From CANHVK01 sp044232905 (GTDB lineage Bacteria; Bacteroidota; Bacteroidia; Flavobacteriales_D; Crocinitomicaceae): 64,000 bases of DNA. Position numbers and translations under genes: made by a program. Shown piece by piece: positions 18,329 to 27,055 of this stretch; the stretch's first letter is position 1; each line of letters starts with the position of its first letter. The stretch lies in contig JBIIKZ010000005.1 of NCBI GenBank assembly GCA_044232905.1, positions 4,383 to 68,382 of the forward strand, in the 5' to 3' direction. Under the pieces are notes generated by a model. That model did not search any database. It was not told the DNA's origin and saw nothing but the letters and a program-made list of their open reading frames with translations.

Positions 18329-18363
18329 CGGGGCTTCGAGAGCCTCAGCCACCTAAGAGACGA
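18325..18363 (+). repeat. 39-bp dispersed repeat, copy 2 (overlapping the MFS stop codon)
   Basis: Begins GTGACGGGGCTTCGAGAGCC and ends CTAAGAGACGA, with 35 of 39 positions identical to the copy at 16640-16678 and the same orientation. The TGA stop of the MFS gene (18326-18328) is part of the repeat. Confidence 0.75.
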
Positions 18364-18524
18364 GGGACGAAGATATGTAAATAAAAGATGAGGAAGGGAT
18401 GAGTGATTAGAAGCACAAAAAGTATATAAGATTATGTGGGATAGAGAATAAAACGAATGATAGCGTTATTGGTTTATTCTAGTGCAACATTCCATCTAAT
18501 ATTAAATAATTAAAAATAAATGAG

Positions 18525-18746
18525 ATGAATAAATTAAAAAGAATATTAGGAATTGTTTGGTTGTTGTTAGCGGTTGCTTGTGCGTATTTTGGGATTGCAG
18601 ATTTTGGTTGGCCGAAGGTGGCAAATGCTAAAGGGAATGACGATTTGGTGTTTGGAATTATAATTCTGTTTGTACTAATGCCTATTATTGTTGGCGGTTT
18701 ATTAAAATTTGGATGGTATGCGTTGCAGGGTGAATATGATGATTAA
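18525..18746 (+). CDS. Small two-helix membrane protein (resembles DUF6814)
   Basis: A 73-residue protein with two hydrophobic segments, about residues 6-24 (ILGIVWLLLAVACAYFGIA) and 43-66, and an acidic end GEYDD. From memory it resembles a small Bacteroidota family that commonly follows MHS-type MFS genes, annotated DUF6814; this cannot be checked here. Position just downstream of the MFS transporter fits that association and suggests an accessory role. Its start ATG at 18525 is unambiguous. Function is unknown. Confidence 0.7.
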   Translation: MNKLKRILGIVWLLLAVACAYFGIADFGWPKVANAKGNDDLVFGIIILFVLMPIIVGGLLKFGWYALQGEYDD

Positions 18747-18748
18747 TG

Positions 18749-18899
18749 TAGCAATTGTTCAATGGGTAAATGTAGCGATGGGTTAATTTGAAAATTGTTT
18801 AATACAGCAAATGTTCAATTTGAAAATGTACCAATGAGTTAATTTGAAAATTAGCTGACTTTCGAAAAGCTCAGGGTGAAATTTGAAAATTTGAAAATG
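18749..18899. repeat. Intergenic stretch of AATTTGAAAAT / ATGTAGCAATTG repeats
   Basis: The gap between two genes is filled with degenerate units such as TAATTTGAAAAT (several copies), AATGTAGCAAT and CAATGGGTTAATTTG. A divergent copy of the CTTCGA...CTCAG repeat lies at about 18857-18881. Similar units recur at 36787-36830 and 63214-63252. No coding potential was seen. Confidence 0.6.
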
Positions 18900-18905
18900 G
18901 ATTGA

Positions 18906-19271
18906 TTATCGAATCTTTTTTGCAAGCATTTTCAGTTCGTTTTCTTGCACACGAAATTGCAGGATTCTTCGAATTAAGTCATATGGTAATTCTTGATTTA
19001 AAGGAAATTGAATTGTTCCTTTGGAATATTTATACAATTGAATATCTTGTTCAAAATGTTTGATTCCGGATCCCGTAGGATAGAAACCAATATGTTTTTC
19101 ATATCCAGCAAAATACACCAACATACCATTTAGCTTGTAAGCTGGCATTTTGTAACTTATCACCTCTTCTGCTTGCGGAACTTCTTGAAGGATAAAGCTG
19201 CGAAGTTTATTAAGTAGTTCATGCGTTTGTGAAGGACAAGCAGCGATGTAGGAAGTGATTTGTGGATTCAT
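18906..19271 (-). CDS. DUF1801 (YdhG-like) protein
   Basis: A 121-residue cytoplasmic protein with the DUF1801 pattern: HELLNKLRSFILQEVPQAEEVISYKMPAYKLNG in the N-terminal half, then VYFAGYEKHIGFYP and KGTIQFPLNQELPYDLIRRIL. The family has a YdhG fold; B. subtilis members have been described as frataxin-like iron chaperones, but that function is not established for this branch. It ends 15 bases upstream of a pseudouridine synthase stop region and is transcribed in the same direction, so co-transcription is possible. Confidence 0.85.
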   Translation of the reverse strand: MNPQITSYIAACPSQTHELLNKLRSFILQEVPQAEEVISYKMPAYKLNGMLVYFAGYEKHIGFYPTGSGIKHFEQDIQLYKYSKGTIQFPLNQELPYDLIRRILQFRVQENELKMLAKKIR

Positions 19272-19286
19272 TCTATTTTATTCTAA

Positions 19287-20981
19287 TTAAAATTCCGCAT
19301 CCACTTGAAATGTAACCACTTTCTTACTTACTGGATGACGAAATGTTATACTTTCTGCATGTAAAAACAAACGTACTCCTTTTGTTCCGTATAAGTCGTC
19401 GCCCACTATCGGTGTGTTTAATCCAAGTGGGTGAGCGGCATGAACTCGTAATTGATGTGTACGACCAGTCACTGGATAAAAATAAACCTTTGTTTGTCTC
19501 TTTTTTGTATCGATTGTTTCAAAATGTGTCACTGCAGGTTTTCCGTAATCGTAACATACCAACTGACGCGGTCGATCATCCAAATCCACACGTAGTGGTA
19601 AGTTAATTTCTCCAGAAGGAATTTTTACAATTCCATCCAAAAGTGCAACATATCGTTTTTTGACCGTTCTTTTTAAAAATTGACTTTGTAAATGTTGATG
19701 CACTTCTTTGGTTTTAGCAATCAGCATTACACCAGAAGTAGACATATCTAATCGGTGGACAATAAGAGGGCCTTTAGCTTCCGGATAAAGTGTTTTAGCT
19801 CTTTCATATACCGAGTCAGAAATGTTTTTACCTGGAACTGACAAAAACTCCGAAGGTTTATTGAAAATTGCCAAATATTCATCTTCATAGACGATAGGCA
19901 ATTCTTTCCCTAAAGCTGGATTTGTGAGCATCGGGTTTTCATCCATTTCAATACCGGATAACATGTGTCTTAAAATAGGTTCACATTTTCCACGACATGC
20001 AGGATAAAAATGCCCGTGTTTCTTTATTTCTGAACTCGGAGATTGTCCCCACCAGAATTCCGCCAAAGCGATTGGTTTTAGTTTATGTAAAAAAGCATAT
20101 TGCAACAATTTAGGAGCGGCGCATTCACCTGCCCCTGCGGGTGGTTTTTGATCTTCTGTTGCTTGAAAAATTGTCGCTAAACTTTTTTGTTGTCCTTCGT
20201 TATTTAAGAAATAGTAATGGTCGAAAATTTGTTGTTGACAAGCCGCTGATTTAACTTTTCGCTCCTCTTTTAATGCATCGATTTTATCCGTAAAAAGATG
20301 TGTTTTTACTTTACTTTCTTCGATTGCTAATTTTGTTTGTTGCGTTTTATCTTTGAGATAATAACTTTCTTTGAGACTTTGTTGAACCAATAATTGCATG
20401 TAAGCTTCAAAATCGGCAAATGAAAGTTTGTTAGAAGCTAATTCTTGTTGATATTGACTTCTTAATCCGTCACGTACTTTCTTATTTACTTTAATTTCTT
20501 CTTTAATTTGTATGAGTTCTTCTTGGGATTCTAGCATAATGCGTTCTTCTGCTTGCAATTGATTTTTAAAATCTTCTGCTTGCTCCAAAATTTCAATTTC
20601 ACGATTAATTGCACTAATAATATCTTCTTGTCTTCGGAAAAATCCATCTTCTTTTAAGATATCAAACACCGGAGGAACAAATCGTTCGTGATGATTTCCT
20701 TTAGCTAGTTTTCCTGAAAATGCAGAAAGGTATCCGAGTTCCCCATTTTCATTTTGAACTACTAATACACCAAACATTTTACCAATGACTAATCCTTCTT
20801 TTCCAGATTCAATCCCGAAATTATGTTCGAAGTCGCTTTGATTCTCGATATAATCTTGTAATTCTTTAGCCGCTAATAAAGCAATTGGATGTGGGTCGTA
20901 ATAAAACGGGAAAGTAAATTTTTCTGGTAATTCTATTTCAGAAAAAGAGGAACTAAAAGTATTAAAATTTGGGATTGACAT
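19287..20981 (-). CDS. RluA-family pseudouridine synthase with a long coiled-coil N-terminal extension
   Basis: Predicted tRNA or rRNA uridine isomerase of 564 residues, starting at MSIPNFNTF; an in-frame codon at 21035 would add 18 residues. The C-terminal third is the catalytic domain with IVHRLDMSTSG, where Asp412 is the nucleophile, and GRTHQLRVHAAHPLG. The N-terminal part is unusual in length: residues 1-120 contain a globular region, about 135-265 is a charged helical stretch likely to form a coiled coil (EILEQAEDFKNQLQAEER), and 290-370 holds GAGECAAPKLLQYA and HFYPACRGKCEPIL, three cysteines with nearby histidines. This extended architecture is known in some RluA relatives. The RNA target is unknown. 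Confidence 0.87.
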   Translation of the reverse strand: MSIPNFNTFSSSFSEIELPEKFTFPFYYDPHPIALLAAKELQDYIENQSDFEHNFGIESGKEGLVIGKMFGVLVVQNENGELGYLSAFSGKLAKGNHHERFVPPVFDILKEDGFFRRQEDIISAINREIEILEQAEDFKNQLQAEERIMLESQEELIQIKEEIKVNKKVRDGLRSQYQQELASNKLSFADFEAYMQLLVQQSLKESYYLKDKTQQTKLAIEESKVKTHLFTDKIDALKEERKVKSAACQQQIFDHYYFLNNEGQQKSLATIFQATEDQKPPAGAGECAAPKLLQYAFLHKLKPIALAEFWWGQSPSSEIKKHGHFYPACRGKCEPILRHMLSGIEMDENPMLTNPALGKELPIVYEDEYLAIFNKPSEFLSVPGKNISDSVYERAKTLYPEAKGPLIVHRLDMSTSGVMLIAKTKEVHQHLQSQFLKRTVKKRYVALLDGIVKIPSGEINLPLRVDLDDRPRQLVCYDYGKPAVTHFETIDTKKRQTKVYFYPVTGRTHQLRVHAAHPLGLNTPIVGDDLYGTKGVRLFLHAESITFRHPVSKKVVTFQVDAEF

Positions 20982-21132
20982 GCTATACTTATAAGACACT
21001 AAAGTTAAGAAGAGTTTAATTACATGAAACCTCATCCATCATAAAGTTTCCAAAATCGACAGTTTCCAATTTACTCCAAATAAATAATCCCTCAATAATC
21101 CCTATCTTTACACCAAATTAACACCAACGAAT

Positions 21133-21588
21133 ATGTCTATACTTCCAAGTATCCGAGTTACAAAAGACTTTACTTTTGATATGGCCCATGCGCTTTATGG
21201 TTATGACGGACCTTGTAAAAATATTCATGGACATACCTACCATTTAAGTATTACCTTGCTGGGTAAACCTATTGCGGATATAGAACATGTTAAGTTAGGC
21301 ATGGTGATAGATTTCGGTGACTTGAAAGAAGTGGTAAAGAAACACATCATTGAAGTATTTGATCACGCATTAGTTCTAAATGAAGAAGCTCCTTATTCCA
21401 AATCCGAGGTTATTTCCAACGAATTTGAGAAAGTGATATTGATGCCGTTTCAACCTACTTGTGAAAATTTATTATTACACTTTGTGGAGTTGTTAGAAAA
21501 TGAATTTGCACACGAGACAAAATTGGTAGCGATTCGTTTACAAGAGACACCTAATTCAGGTGCGGAGTGGAGATTAGAGGATAACTAA
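21133..21588 (+). CDS. queD: 6-carboxy-5,6,7,8-tetrahydropterin synthase / PTPS-family protein
   Basis: A 151-residue enzyme of the 6-pyruvoyltetrahydropterin synthase fold that converts dihydroneopterin triphosphate to 6-carboxytetrahydropterin in the queuosine pathway. Zinc ligands His19, His32 and His34 are present (FDMAHAL, KNIHGHTYH). Catalytic Cys28 is kept (GPCKN), as are a DHALVLN motif and the substrate-binding Glu in RLQETPNSGAEW. A near-consensus -7 element (TATCTTTA) lies upstream. The only other queuosine gene in the window is queA at 37.8 kb, so the pathway is scattered. A biopterin-type PTPS role is possible but less likely in this phylum. Confidence 0.9.
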   Translation: MSILPSIRVTKDFTFDMAHALYGYDGPCKNIHGHTYHLSITLLGKPIADIEHVKLGMVIDFGDLKEVVKKHIIEVFDHALVLNEEAPYSKSEVISNEFEKVILMPFQPTCENLLLHFVELLENEFAHETKLVAIRLQETPNSGAEWRLEDN

Positions 21589-21707
21589 ACTCAAAAAGGA
21601 CCTTCCGAAGAAAGCCCTTTATGTTTTTTAACCTGTAGATGTTAAATTTGATCCGTAAGACCCTTAACGCAAGAGTTAGTAAAAAGTTACATTTAAATAA
21701 ATAATAA

Positions 21708-23081
21708 TTACAAATTATTTAATAACCACTTCATTTTTAGATTACTGACCTCTAATTTTATTTCTAATTCTACCAGTTTATTTTCACTAGATAAATAGGT
21801 TTGTTCACGTGAATTCATCATAAATAGTGAGCTTTCTCCCGCTTGAAATTTTTCTAATTCAGCCTTACGGAGTGATCGTGTATGCTCTACTATTCTTTTT
21901 TGAGTAACAATATTAACAGTTTGAAGTTCAATTTCATTTGCTAATTTTTTAATTTTAAGATCGTATTCTCGTTTTTTTGCAAGTAAATCTAATCCAGCAT
22001 TCTCCATTTTTAATTTAGCTAACTTCACCCCACCTCGTTCTTTTCGGAGAAATAAAGGAACATATGCTGTCACGCCAAACTTATAATTCTGCATCGAAAA
22101 TTGGTTTACATCTAAACCTCCTATTGGTTGATTTAATAAATTATAATTAGCGTTCAAACTAGGTTTAAGTTGTTCTTTTTTCCATTTCACATCCAAAGCC
22201 ATTTGATCTACTTTGTATGCGGCTAGTTGAATACTTGGTAAGGAATCTAATTCATTTACAGGTATTTTATATACTTCTGGAATTGTATTGACTAATTGCG
22301 GAATCACATTTGCTGGTATACTAACTAATTGATTTTCTTGCGCCCACAAAAATGTCTGCAACAACAAAGTAGTATTTTGAAACTGAGTTTGTGCAGTTTT
22401 ATTTTCTACCGTTCTATTCTCTAATAAAATTAAAGCTTCCACTGTATCAATAGGTGGATTTTCTCCAACTGAAACTTGTTCTTTTGCAGCTTTATATCGC
22501 TCTTCCGCTAATAAAAAACCTTCATTTGCAATGATTAATTTTTTATATGCTTCCGTCCAAGTCCAATACGTCGAATATGCATCTAGTAACAAGTCATTAA
22601 CAGCTAGTTGTCGTTCAGCTACACTCATTAATTGTAAATTCTGGGCTTGTTGTAATTGAAATTGTCGTTCGTTGTACAAAAAACCTTGCAATAATGGAAT
22701 TTCAACACCAGCATACCACAAACCACTGCTTGGTGTTTTCAAATCCTCACCAACATATTGCCCTCTATTATCTTCGTATCCTGCCTTTAAGTTTGTTCCA
22801 AACCATATAGGGATTTTCAATGTGGAATTAGAAGTGAAGTAATAATCTTTTCCATTAAACGTCTTTTGATCAACGATTGAAGATAAAGTAGGATCGAATC
22901 CACCTTGCGCTTTAAGTACTTCTCCATTACCAGCCAACGCCAAGTTATTCGCTTTTTGAATCATTGGATGAAATTTGGAAACCGTCATTTTGAATGTTTC
23001 AAAATCAAACACTTCCGTCTGCGCTTGCAGGCTCCAAAGACCAAACCAAAATATTCCTAGAAAAAAAATCAAACGTTTCAT
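21708..23081 (-). CDS. TolC-family outer-membrane efflux protein
   Basis: Outer-membrane channel of a tripartite exporter, 457 residues with a signal peptide at 1-21 (LIFFLGIFWFGLWSLQAQ). The two long alpha-helical repeats of the family are visible as Gln/Glu/Leu-rich segments (QLQQAQNLQLMSVAERQLAV; FQAGESSLFMMNSREQTYLS, the latter matching the C-terminal TolC motif). Its ATG overlaps the TGA of the HlyD gene by four bases, so the two are translationally coupled. It is the last gene of the TetR-ABC-HlyD-TolC operon. Substrate is unknown. Confidence 0.9.
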   Translation of the reverse strand: MKRLIFFLGIFWFGLWSLQAQTEVFDFETFKMTVSKFHPMIQKANNLALAGNGEVLKAQGGFDPTLSSIVDQKTFNGKDYYFTSNSTLKIPIWFGTNLKAGYEDNRGQYVGEDLKTPSSGLWYAGVEIPLLQGFLYNERQFQLQQAQNLQLMSVAERQLAVNDLLLDAYSTYWTWTEAYKKLIIANEGFLLAEERYKAAKEQVSVGENPPIDTVEALILLENRTVENKTAQTQFQNTTLLLQTFLWAQENQLVSIPANVIPQLVNTIPEVYKIPVNELDSLPSIQLAAYKVDQMALDVKWKKEQLKPSLNANYNLLNQPIGGLDVNQFSMQNYKFGVTAYVPLFLRKERGGVKLAKLKMENAGLDLLAKKREYDLKIKKLANEIELQTVNIVTQKRIVEHTRSLRKAELEKFQAGESSLFMMNSREQTYLSSENKLVELEIKLEVSNLKMKWLLNNL

Positions 23082-24436
23082 TTCTTTCCTTTTTTAAGTG
23101 TTTTATTTGCAGGATTCCCTGTGTAATATTCTGGTGGGAATCCATTTAGATTACGCCATATTTCATACCAGATTGGTACATTTTTGAGTAATGTAAATGT
23201 TTTAACTCCTCCACCAACACGTAAGCCTCTAGGCCAAGTTTTATCACCTGGTTCTGGTATAGCTAACACACGGTACATTCCGTTAGAACTACTGAAATTG
23301 TCAATTGCTAATATTTTACCCCCAAAAGTTCCAAAGGAAGCATCTGGCCATCCACCAAAAACTACTGCAGGCCAGCCATCAAACTGAAGTCGAACATGCT
23401 CTCCTTTTTTGATTAATGGATAATTCATTGGTTCCACATAAAATTCTACCGCTAAATCATATTTTTCAGGCATTACGGTTAAAATTTCTTCCCCTTCCTT
23501 TAATATTTCACCGATACCTGAACGAATTAATTTGGTTACATACCCTGTATTAGGTGCTGTGATATAATAAAAACCTTTACGAATGATGTAATTAGACAAT
23601 TGATTTTCCAATTTACTTTTTACAGCTGAAGCTTCTTGTTGATCCGAAAAAGCAGATGACATTTCTGATTCAACTTTAGAAACTTTTTCTAGGTATTCAT
23701 TTTTAATATTTGCAATCTCGATTTTTGCGTTGATCAATTCATTCTTGGAAATGAACAACTTATTTTCCAGTGCAATTGTTTTCCCTAAGGTTTCTTGTAA
23801 TTTCACGTTCGATATTTCGACATCTTTCATGGATTTTAGCCCTTTTTGAAATAAATCTTCGGTACGTTTAAATTGGCGTTCTGCAATTTTAAATTGTGCA
23901 TCCATCGTTACAAAATCGATACTGTCCGACTTGACTTTTAACTTTGCCTGACGGTATTTATTTTTTGTTTGTTGTAATTTAAGCGACAAAATTGAAGCAA
24001 ACGCATCTTTTTGTCGTGTTAGTGCTTCTACTTTGTTGGTATACGAATCAATTTTTTTTCCTTTAAAAACAACTTGCTCAGAAGTTCGATCGACTAATGA
24101 AGGATCAAAATAATCACTTTTTACCTCGCTTATATACACCAATGTATCCCCTTTATGTACAAAATCACCTTCTTTGACATACCATTTTTCTAGTCTACCC
24201 GCAATAATAGTATGCACTGATTGCGGTCGTTGGTCAGGATATAAGGTAGTTAAATAGCCTTTTGAACTAATATTTTGAGTCCACGGGGTGAACATGAAAA
24301 TAACGACTAGTATAAAAAACAAGAATAATACCTTTCTAAACCAACTTTCCCATTGCACTAAATACACTTTGGAGAAAGCAGAGAACTTAGTGTAATTAAA
24401 GCGTTTATGAATATTATTTTCAGATAGATTAAGCAT
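23078..24436 (-). CDS. HlyD-family membrane fusion protein
   Basis: Periplasmic adaptor linking an inner-membrane ABC exporter to TolC, 452 residues. A single transmembrane helix spans about residues 35-52 (VLFLFFILVVIFMFTPW). The biotinyl-lipoyl half-motif follows at 72-103 (HTIIAGRLEKWYVKEGDFVHKGDTLVYI in that region), then a long coiled-coil hairpin to about 290, the second lipoyl half (FYYITAPNTGYVTKLIRSGIGEIL) and a beta-barrel with VRLQFDGWPAVVFGGWP. It starts 3 bases after the ABC gene and overlaps the TolC gene, confirming an operon. The length and topology match type I secretion adaptors as well as peptide or lipid exporters. Confidence 0.9.
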   Translation of the reverse strand: MLNLSENNIHKRFNYTKFSAFSKVYLVQWESWFRKVLFLFFILVVIFMFTPWTQNISSKGYLTTLYPDQRPQSVHTIIAGRLEKWYVKEGDFVHKGDTLVYISEVKSDYFDPSLVDRTSEQVVFKGKKIDSYTNKVEALTRQKDAFASILSLKLQQTKNKYRQAKLKVKSDSIDFVTMDAQFKIAERQFKRTEDLFQKGLKSMKDVEISNVKLQETLGKTIALENKLFISKNELINAKIEIANIKNEYLEKVSKVESEMSSAFSDQQEASAVKSKLENQLSNYIIRKGFYYITAPNTGYVTKLIRSGIGEILKEGEEILTVMPEKYDLAVEFYVEPMNYPLIKKGEHVRLQFDGWPAVVFGGWPDASFGTFGGKILAIDNFSSSNGMYRVLAIPEPGDKTWPRGLRVGGGVKTFTLLKNVPIWYEIWRNLNGFPPEYYTGNPANKTLKKGKK

Positions 24437-24439
24437 TTT

Positions 24440-26152
24440 CTAATTATTTATAAATTGTTTATATCCTTCATAATCACCTTGAAATAAGATACTTCCTTTT
24501 TCAAGTACTACAATTTGTTTAAAATGTGGCAACCAATTTTTATTACTCGTTGCTGCAACAATCGTCCAAGAGGCATCTTCACTAAAAAATAAATCTTTGA
24601 TCGCTGTTTCCGATTGAGAAAAATTAGCACTAAACTTTTGATGATCGTCAATAAGTAATAGTCCAGGTCGATGAACTATACATCTTGCAAGAATTATTTT
24701 ATCCGTTACACTATTAGAAAATCCTCGCCCATCTGGGAGAATAACTGTTGAAAAACCATCTGGTAAAGCTTTTATATCTTTTAATAATTCAGTTTTTTCA
24801 CATGCCCATAAGATATCTTGCAAGGCAATATCTTTACGACCCATTACAATATTTTCTTCTATGGTTCCTGAAAACAACTCTTGATCTACCACATAGTCAC
24901 TAATGATGGTTCTTAGATGTTCCATATCAATATTGAAGGATGGAATATTATTAAAGCTAATACTTCCACTATCCAAAGGATATGCCATACCTAATAAATT
25001 TAACAAAGTAGATTTACCAGATCCATCAATTCCTATTAATGCTGTATGTTGACCAGCATCAATTTTTAAGGAGAAGTTTGAAAAACCAAATTTTGAATTT
25101 CGTGTGTATGCATAATCCATTTTTGAAATTTCTACAGATAATGGCCCAGTAGGTAATCTATGGGTGTTTGATTTTGTTTCTTCTTCAATAGGCATGTCTA
25201 GTACATGTCCAATTTTATCCACCGCAGCTAAAACATCATAAAGTACTTCCAATCCACTAATTATCTTTTCAACCGAGGTAATGATTAATAAGATAATAAT
25301 TTCAGATGCAACAAATTGCCCTATATTCATCTGATTATTAATCACTAATACACCACCAATAACCAACATAAATAAAGCAATAATCACCTTAAAACTTGTC
25401 AATTGTATAAACTGACGCATCAAAATTTTAAAATGACTCTCACGACTTTTTAAATATCCTTCTACAAAATCATTGGTCCGATGAAGTGGTAAATCACTTT
25501 GACCAACTAATTTGAATGTTTGCATAGTACGTGCTAATTCTTCCAACCAAAATGCCACTTTATATTTGTATTTTGATTCTGAAATTGCAGTATTTATTGC
25601 TTTTTTACTAGTTAGATAAAGCGCTATTATTAGTGCAGAAAGTAAGAAAAGACTGAAAATGATAAAGAACGAATGGTAAAAGGATAATAAAATTAATCCA
25701 AATAATAACTGTAAAATCGAAGCTGAAAAATCGATTAATAATTTCGGAATTCCTTTTTGCAACGTAATTGTATCAAAAAAACGATTCATTAATTCAGGGG
25801 TATACGTATCTGCCATTAAATGAGTCTCAAAACGAGGAATACGATAGGCAAATTCAAACGAAGATCGCACAAATATTTTCTGTTGTAACGTCTCCGTAAT
25901 TCGTAATTGAACAAACTGAAGAAGTCCAGAGAACAAAATTCCAACTACAACGAGTGCTATTAATACAACCCAGGATGCTGATATGCTACCAAGTTGGATC
26001 ATATTTATAATAGCCTGAATACCTAGGGGCAAAGTTAAATTGGTAATTCCTACAAAAAATGAATAGAAATAGATATGTGAAATATCTTTTCGATCTACAT
26101 TCAACAATCTCAATAGTCGTTGAAATGGTTTTAAGGTTGTTTGATTTTCCAT
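24440..26152 (-). CDS. ABC exporter half-transporter with a degenerate nucleotide-binding domain
   Basis: Fused membrane and ATPase protein of 570 residues: six predicted helices within about 25-300, then an NBD from 338. Walker A is canonical (GIDGSGKST, 374-382). Other ATPase motifs are altered: the signature LSGGQ is replaced by FSNSV at 478-482, Walker B reads LLLIDDHQ so the catalytic Glu is Asp503, and the switch histidine region reads VAATSNKN near 532-539. The Q-loop reads YVVDQELF. ATP binding is likely retained but hydrolysis may be weak. From memory close relatives in Flavobacteriia also show poor signatures, so this may be a family trait and not decay. The gene is embedded in an intact operon with HlyD and TolC genes. 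Confidence 0.85.
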   Translation of the reverse strand: MENQTTLKPFQRLLRLLNVDRKDISHIYFYSFFVGITNLTLPLGIQAIINMIQLGSISASWVVLIALVVVGILFSGLLQFVQLRITETLQQKIFVRSSFEFAYRIPRFETHLMADTYTPELMNRFFDTITLQKGIPKLLIDFSASILQLLFGLILLSFYHSFFIIFSLFLLSALIIALYLTSKKAINTAISESKYKYKVAFWLEELARTMQTFKLVGQSDLPLHRTNDFVEGYLKSRESHFKILMRQFIQLTSFKVIIALFMLVIGGVLVINNQMNIGQFVASEIIILLIITSVEKIISGLEVLYDVLAAVDKIGHVLDMPIEEETKSNTHRLPTGPLSVEISKMDYAYTRNSKFGFSNFSLKIDAGQHTALIGIDGSGKSTLLNLLGMAYPLDSGSISFNNIPSFNIDMEHLRTIISDYVVDQELFSGTIEENIVMGRKDIALQDILWACEKTELLKDIKALPDGFSTVILPDGRGFSNSVTDKIILARCIVHRPGLLLIDDHQKFSANFSQSETAIKDLFFSEDASWTIVAATSNKNWLPHFKQIVVLEKGSILFQGDYEGYKQFINN

Positions 26153-26155
26153 ATG

Positions 26156-26830
26156 TTAAGCTAGTGTTTTTATGCATAAATCCAATAAAAAATCTTCTAT
26201 GCGCGAATCAATATGCATTTCATTCGTTAAATTAGGTAAATGATTTCCAAAATATCGTTGATGAAATGAACTTTCTAAAACTGTCGATACTAATGCATTT
26301 GGATATGCGTAATTTGGATTTATTTCAATGATAACCGCCGAAATACGGTCAACTAATCTTTTGTATTGTAAAAAATATCCTGCTTGATTTTCTTCATCTA
26401 CTTTTTTGGATAGAAATGTTTTCGAAGATTCTAAAGCAATCACATCTTGTAATAAAGCTTCATCAATAAAGGGAGTTCTGACGTCGTTACTCACTTTTTT
26501 AGTTATTAATCTGATGATTCGTCGTAATCGCTCTGTTGGGTTATCAATATTTGTAATAGCAAATGCAATATTTACATCCATCCATGCCCAATAAAAATTA
26601 AATAGGTAGGATAAAAATTGGTGTTTATTTTCAAAATATCGGTAAATCGTACTTTCTGTCGAAGAAATTTTAATCGCTAATTTTTTAAATGTAAAATCTT
26701 CTAATCCTATTTCTGACAACAAAATTAAACCATGTTCCAATATAGATTTACCTAAAATTGAACTTGTAGGATCCTTTACAAAAAGTGATTCCTGAAGTGG
26801 AATGTGTAATATGGAATGTTGCATACTCAT
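26156..26830 (-). CDS. TetR-family transcriptional regulator of the exporter operon
   Basis: A 224-residue regulator whose N-terminal helix-turn-helix lies at about 47-66 (TFKKLAIKISSTESTIYRYF, the classic TetR recognition pattern followed by ENKHQFL). The C-terminal ligand domain is helical and unassigned. It is the first gene of the operon, 3 bases before the ABC gene, and a palindrome overlaps its own promoter, which suggests autorepression relieved by an exported compound. ATG codons at 26830 and 26824 are both possible; the second would give a leader of about 12 bases. Confidence 0.88.
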   Translation of the reverse strand: MSMQHSILHIPLQESLFVKDPTSSILGKSILEHGLILLSEIGLEDFTFKKLAIKISSTESTIYRYFENKHQFLSYLFNFYWAWMDVNIAFAITNIDNPTERLRRIIRLITKKVSNDVRTPFIDEALLQDVIALESSKTFLSKKVDEENQAGYFLQYKRLVDRISAVIIEINPNYAYPNALVSTVLESSFHQRYFGNHLPNLTNEMHIDSRIEDFLLDLCIKTLA

Positions 26831-26841
26831 AGTTTAACATA

Positions 26842-26884
26842 CAAATATAATAGTATTACTATTGATTAAAATTATTTTACTATT
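26842..26884 (-). promoter_or_regulatory. Promoter and probable TetR operator of the exporter operon
   Basis: On the minus strand a TATATTTG element (26842-26849) precedes the TetR start by 12 bases. Directly upstream, 26849-26863 is a palindrome AATAGT-ATT-ACTATT. A further ACTATT half-site starts at 26879, 21 bases from the one at 26858, which is two helical turns. This is a typical layout for a self-regulating TetR repressor. Confidence 0.5.
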
Positions 26885-26969
26885 AATTTTTTTAAATCAA
26901 ATCATAAAAAAATTCAATATGAAGGCAATAAGATATTCACAAAGAACTAGACTTTGTCAATAAAGGTTA

Positions 26970-27000
26970 AGCTTTGAGAAACTCTGAGTCAAACTAAGTA
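26970..27000 (+). repeat. Divergent copy of the CTTCGA...CTCAG dispersed repeat
   Basis: AAGCTTTGAGAAACTCTGAG followed by TCAAACTAAG aligns loosely with the 39-bp repeats at 16640 and 18325 (GGCTTCGAGAACCTCAGCC...CTAAG). It sits in the gap between the exporter operon promoter and the aquaporin stop. Nothing else is apparent in that gap. Confidence 0.35.
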
Positions 27001-27055
27001 TTACTTTTTTTTCATAGTACCTTTTGTATAGTTCGTGTTAAAGTAGATTACAGAA

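Noticed and set aside
16640..18363. Composite transposon or genomic island around the MFS gene
   Set aside because: The flanking repeats are 39 bp, imperfect and not associated with a transposase, integrase or tRNA; they fit dispersed repeats better.
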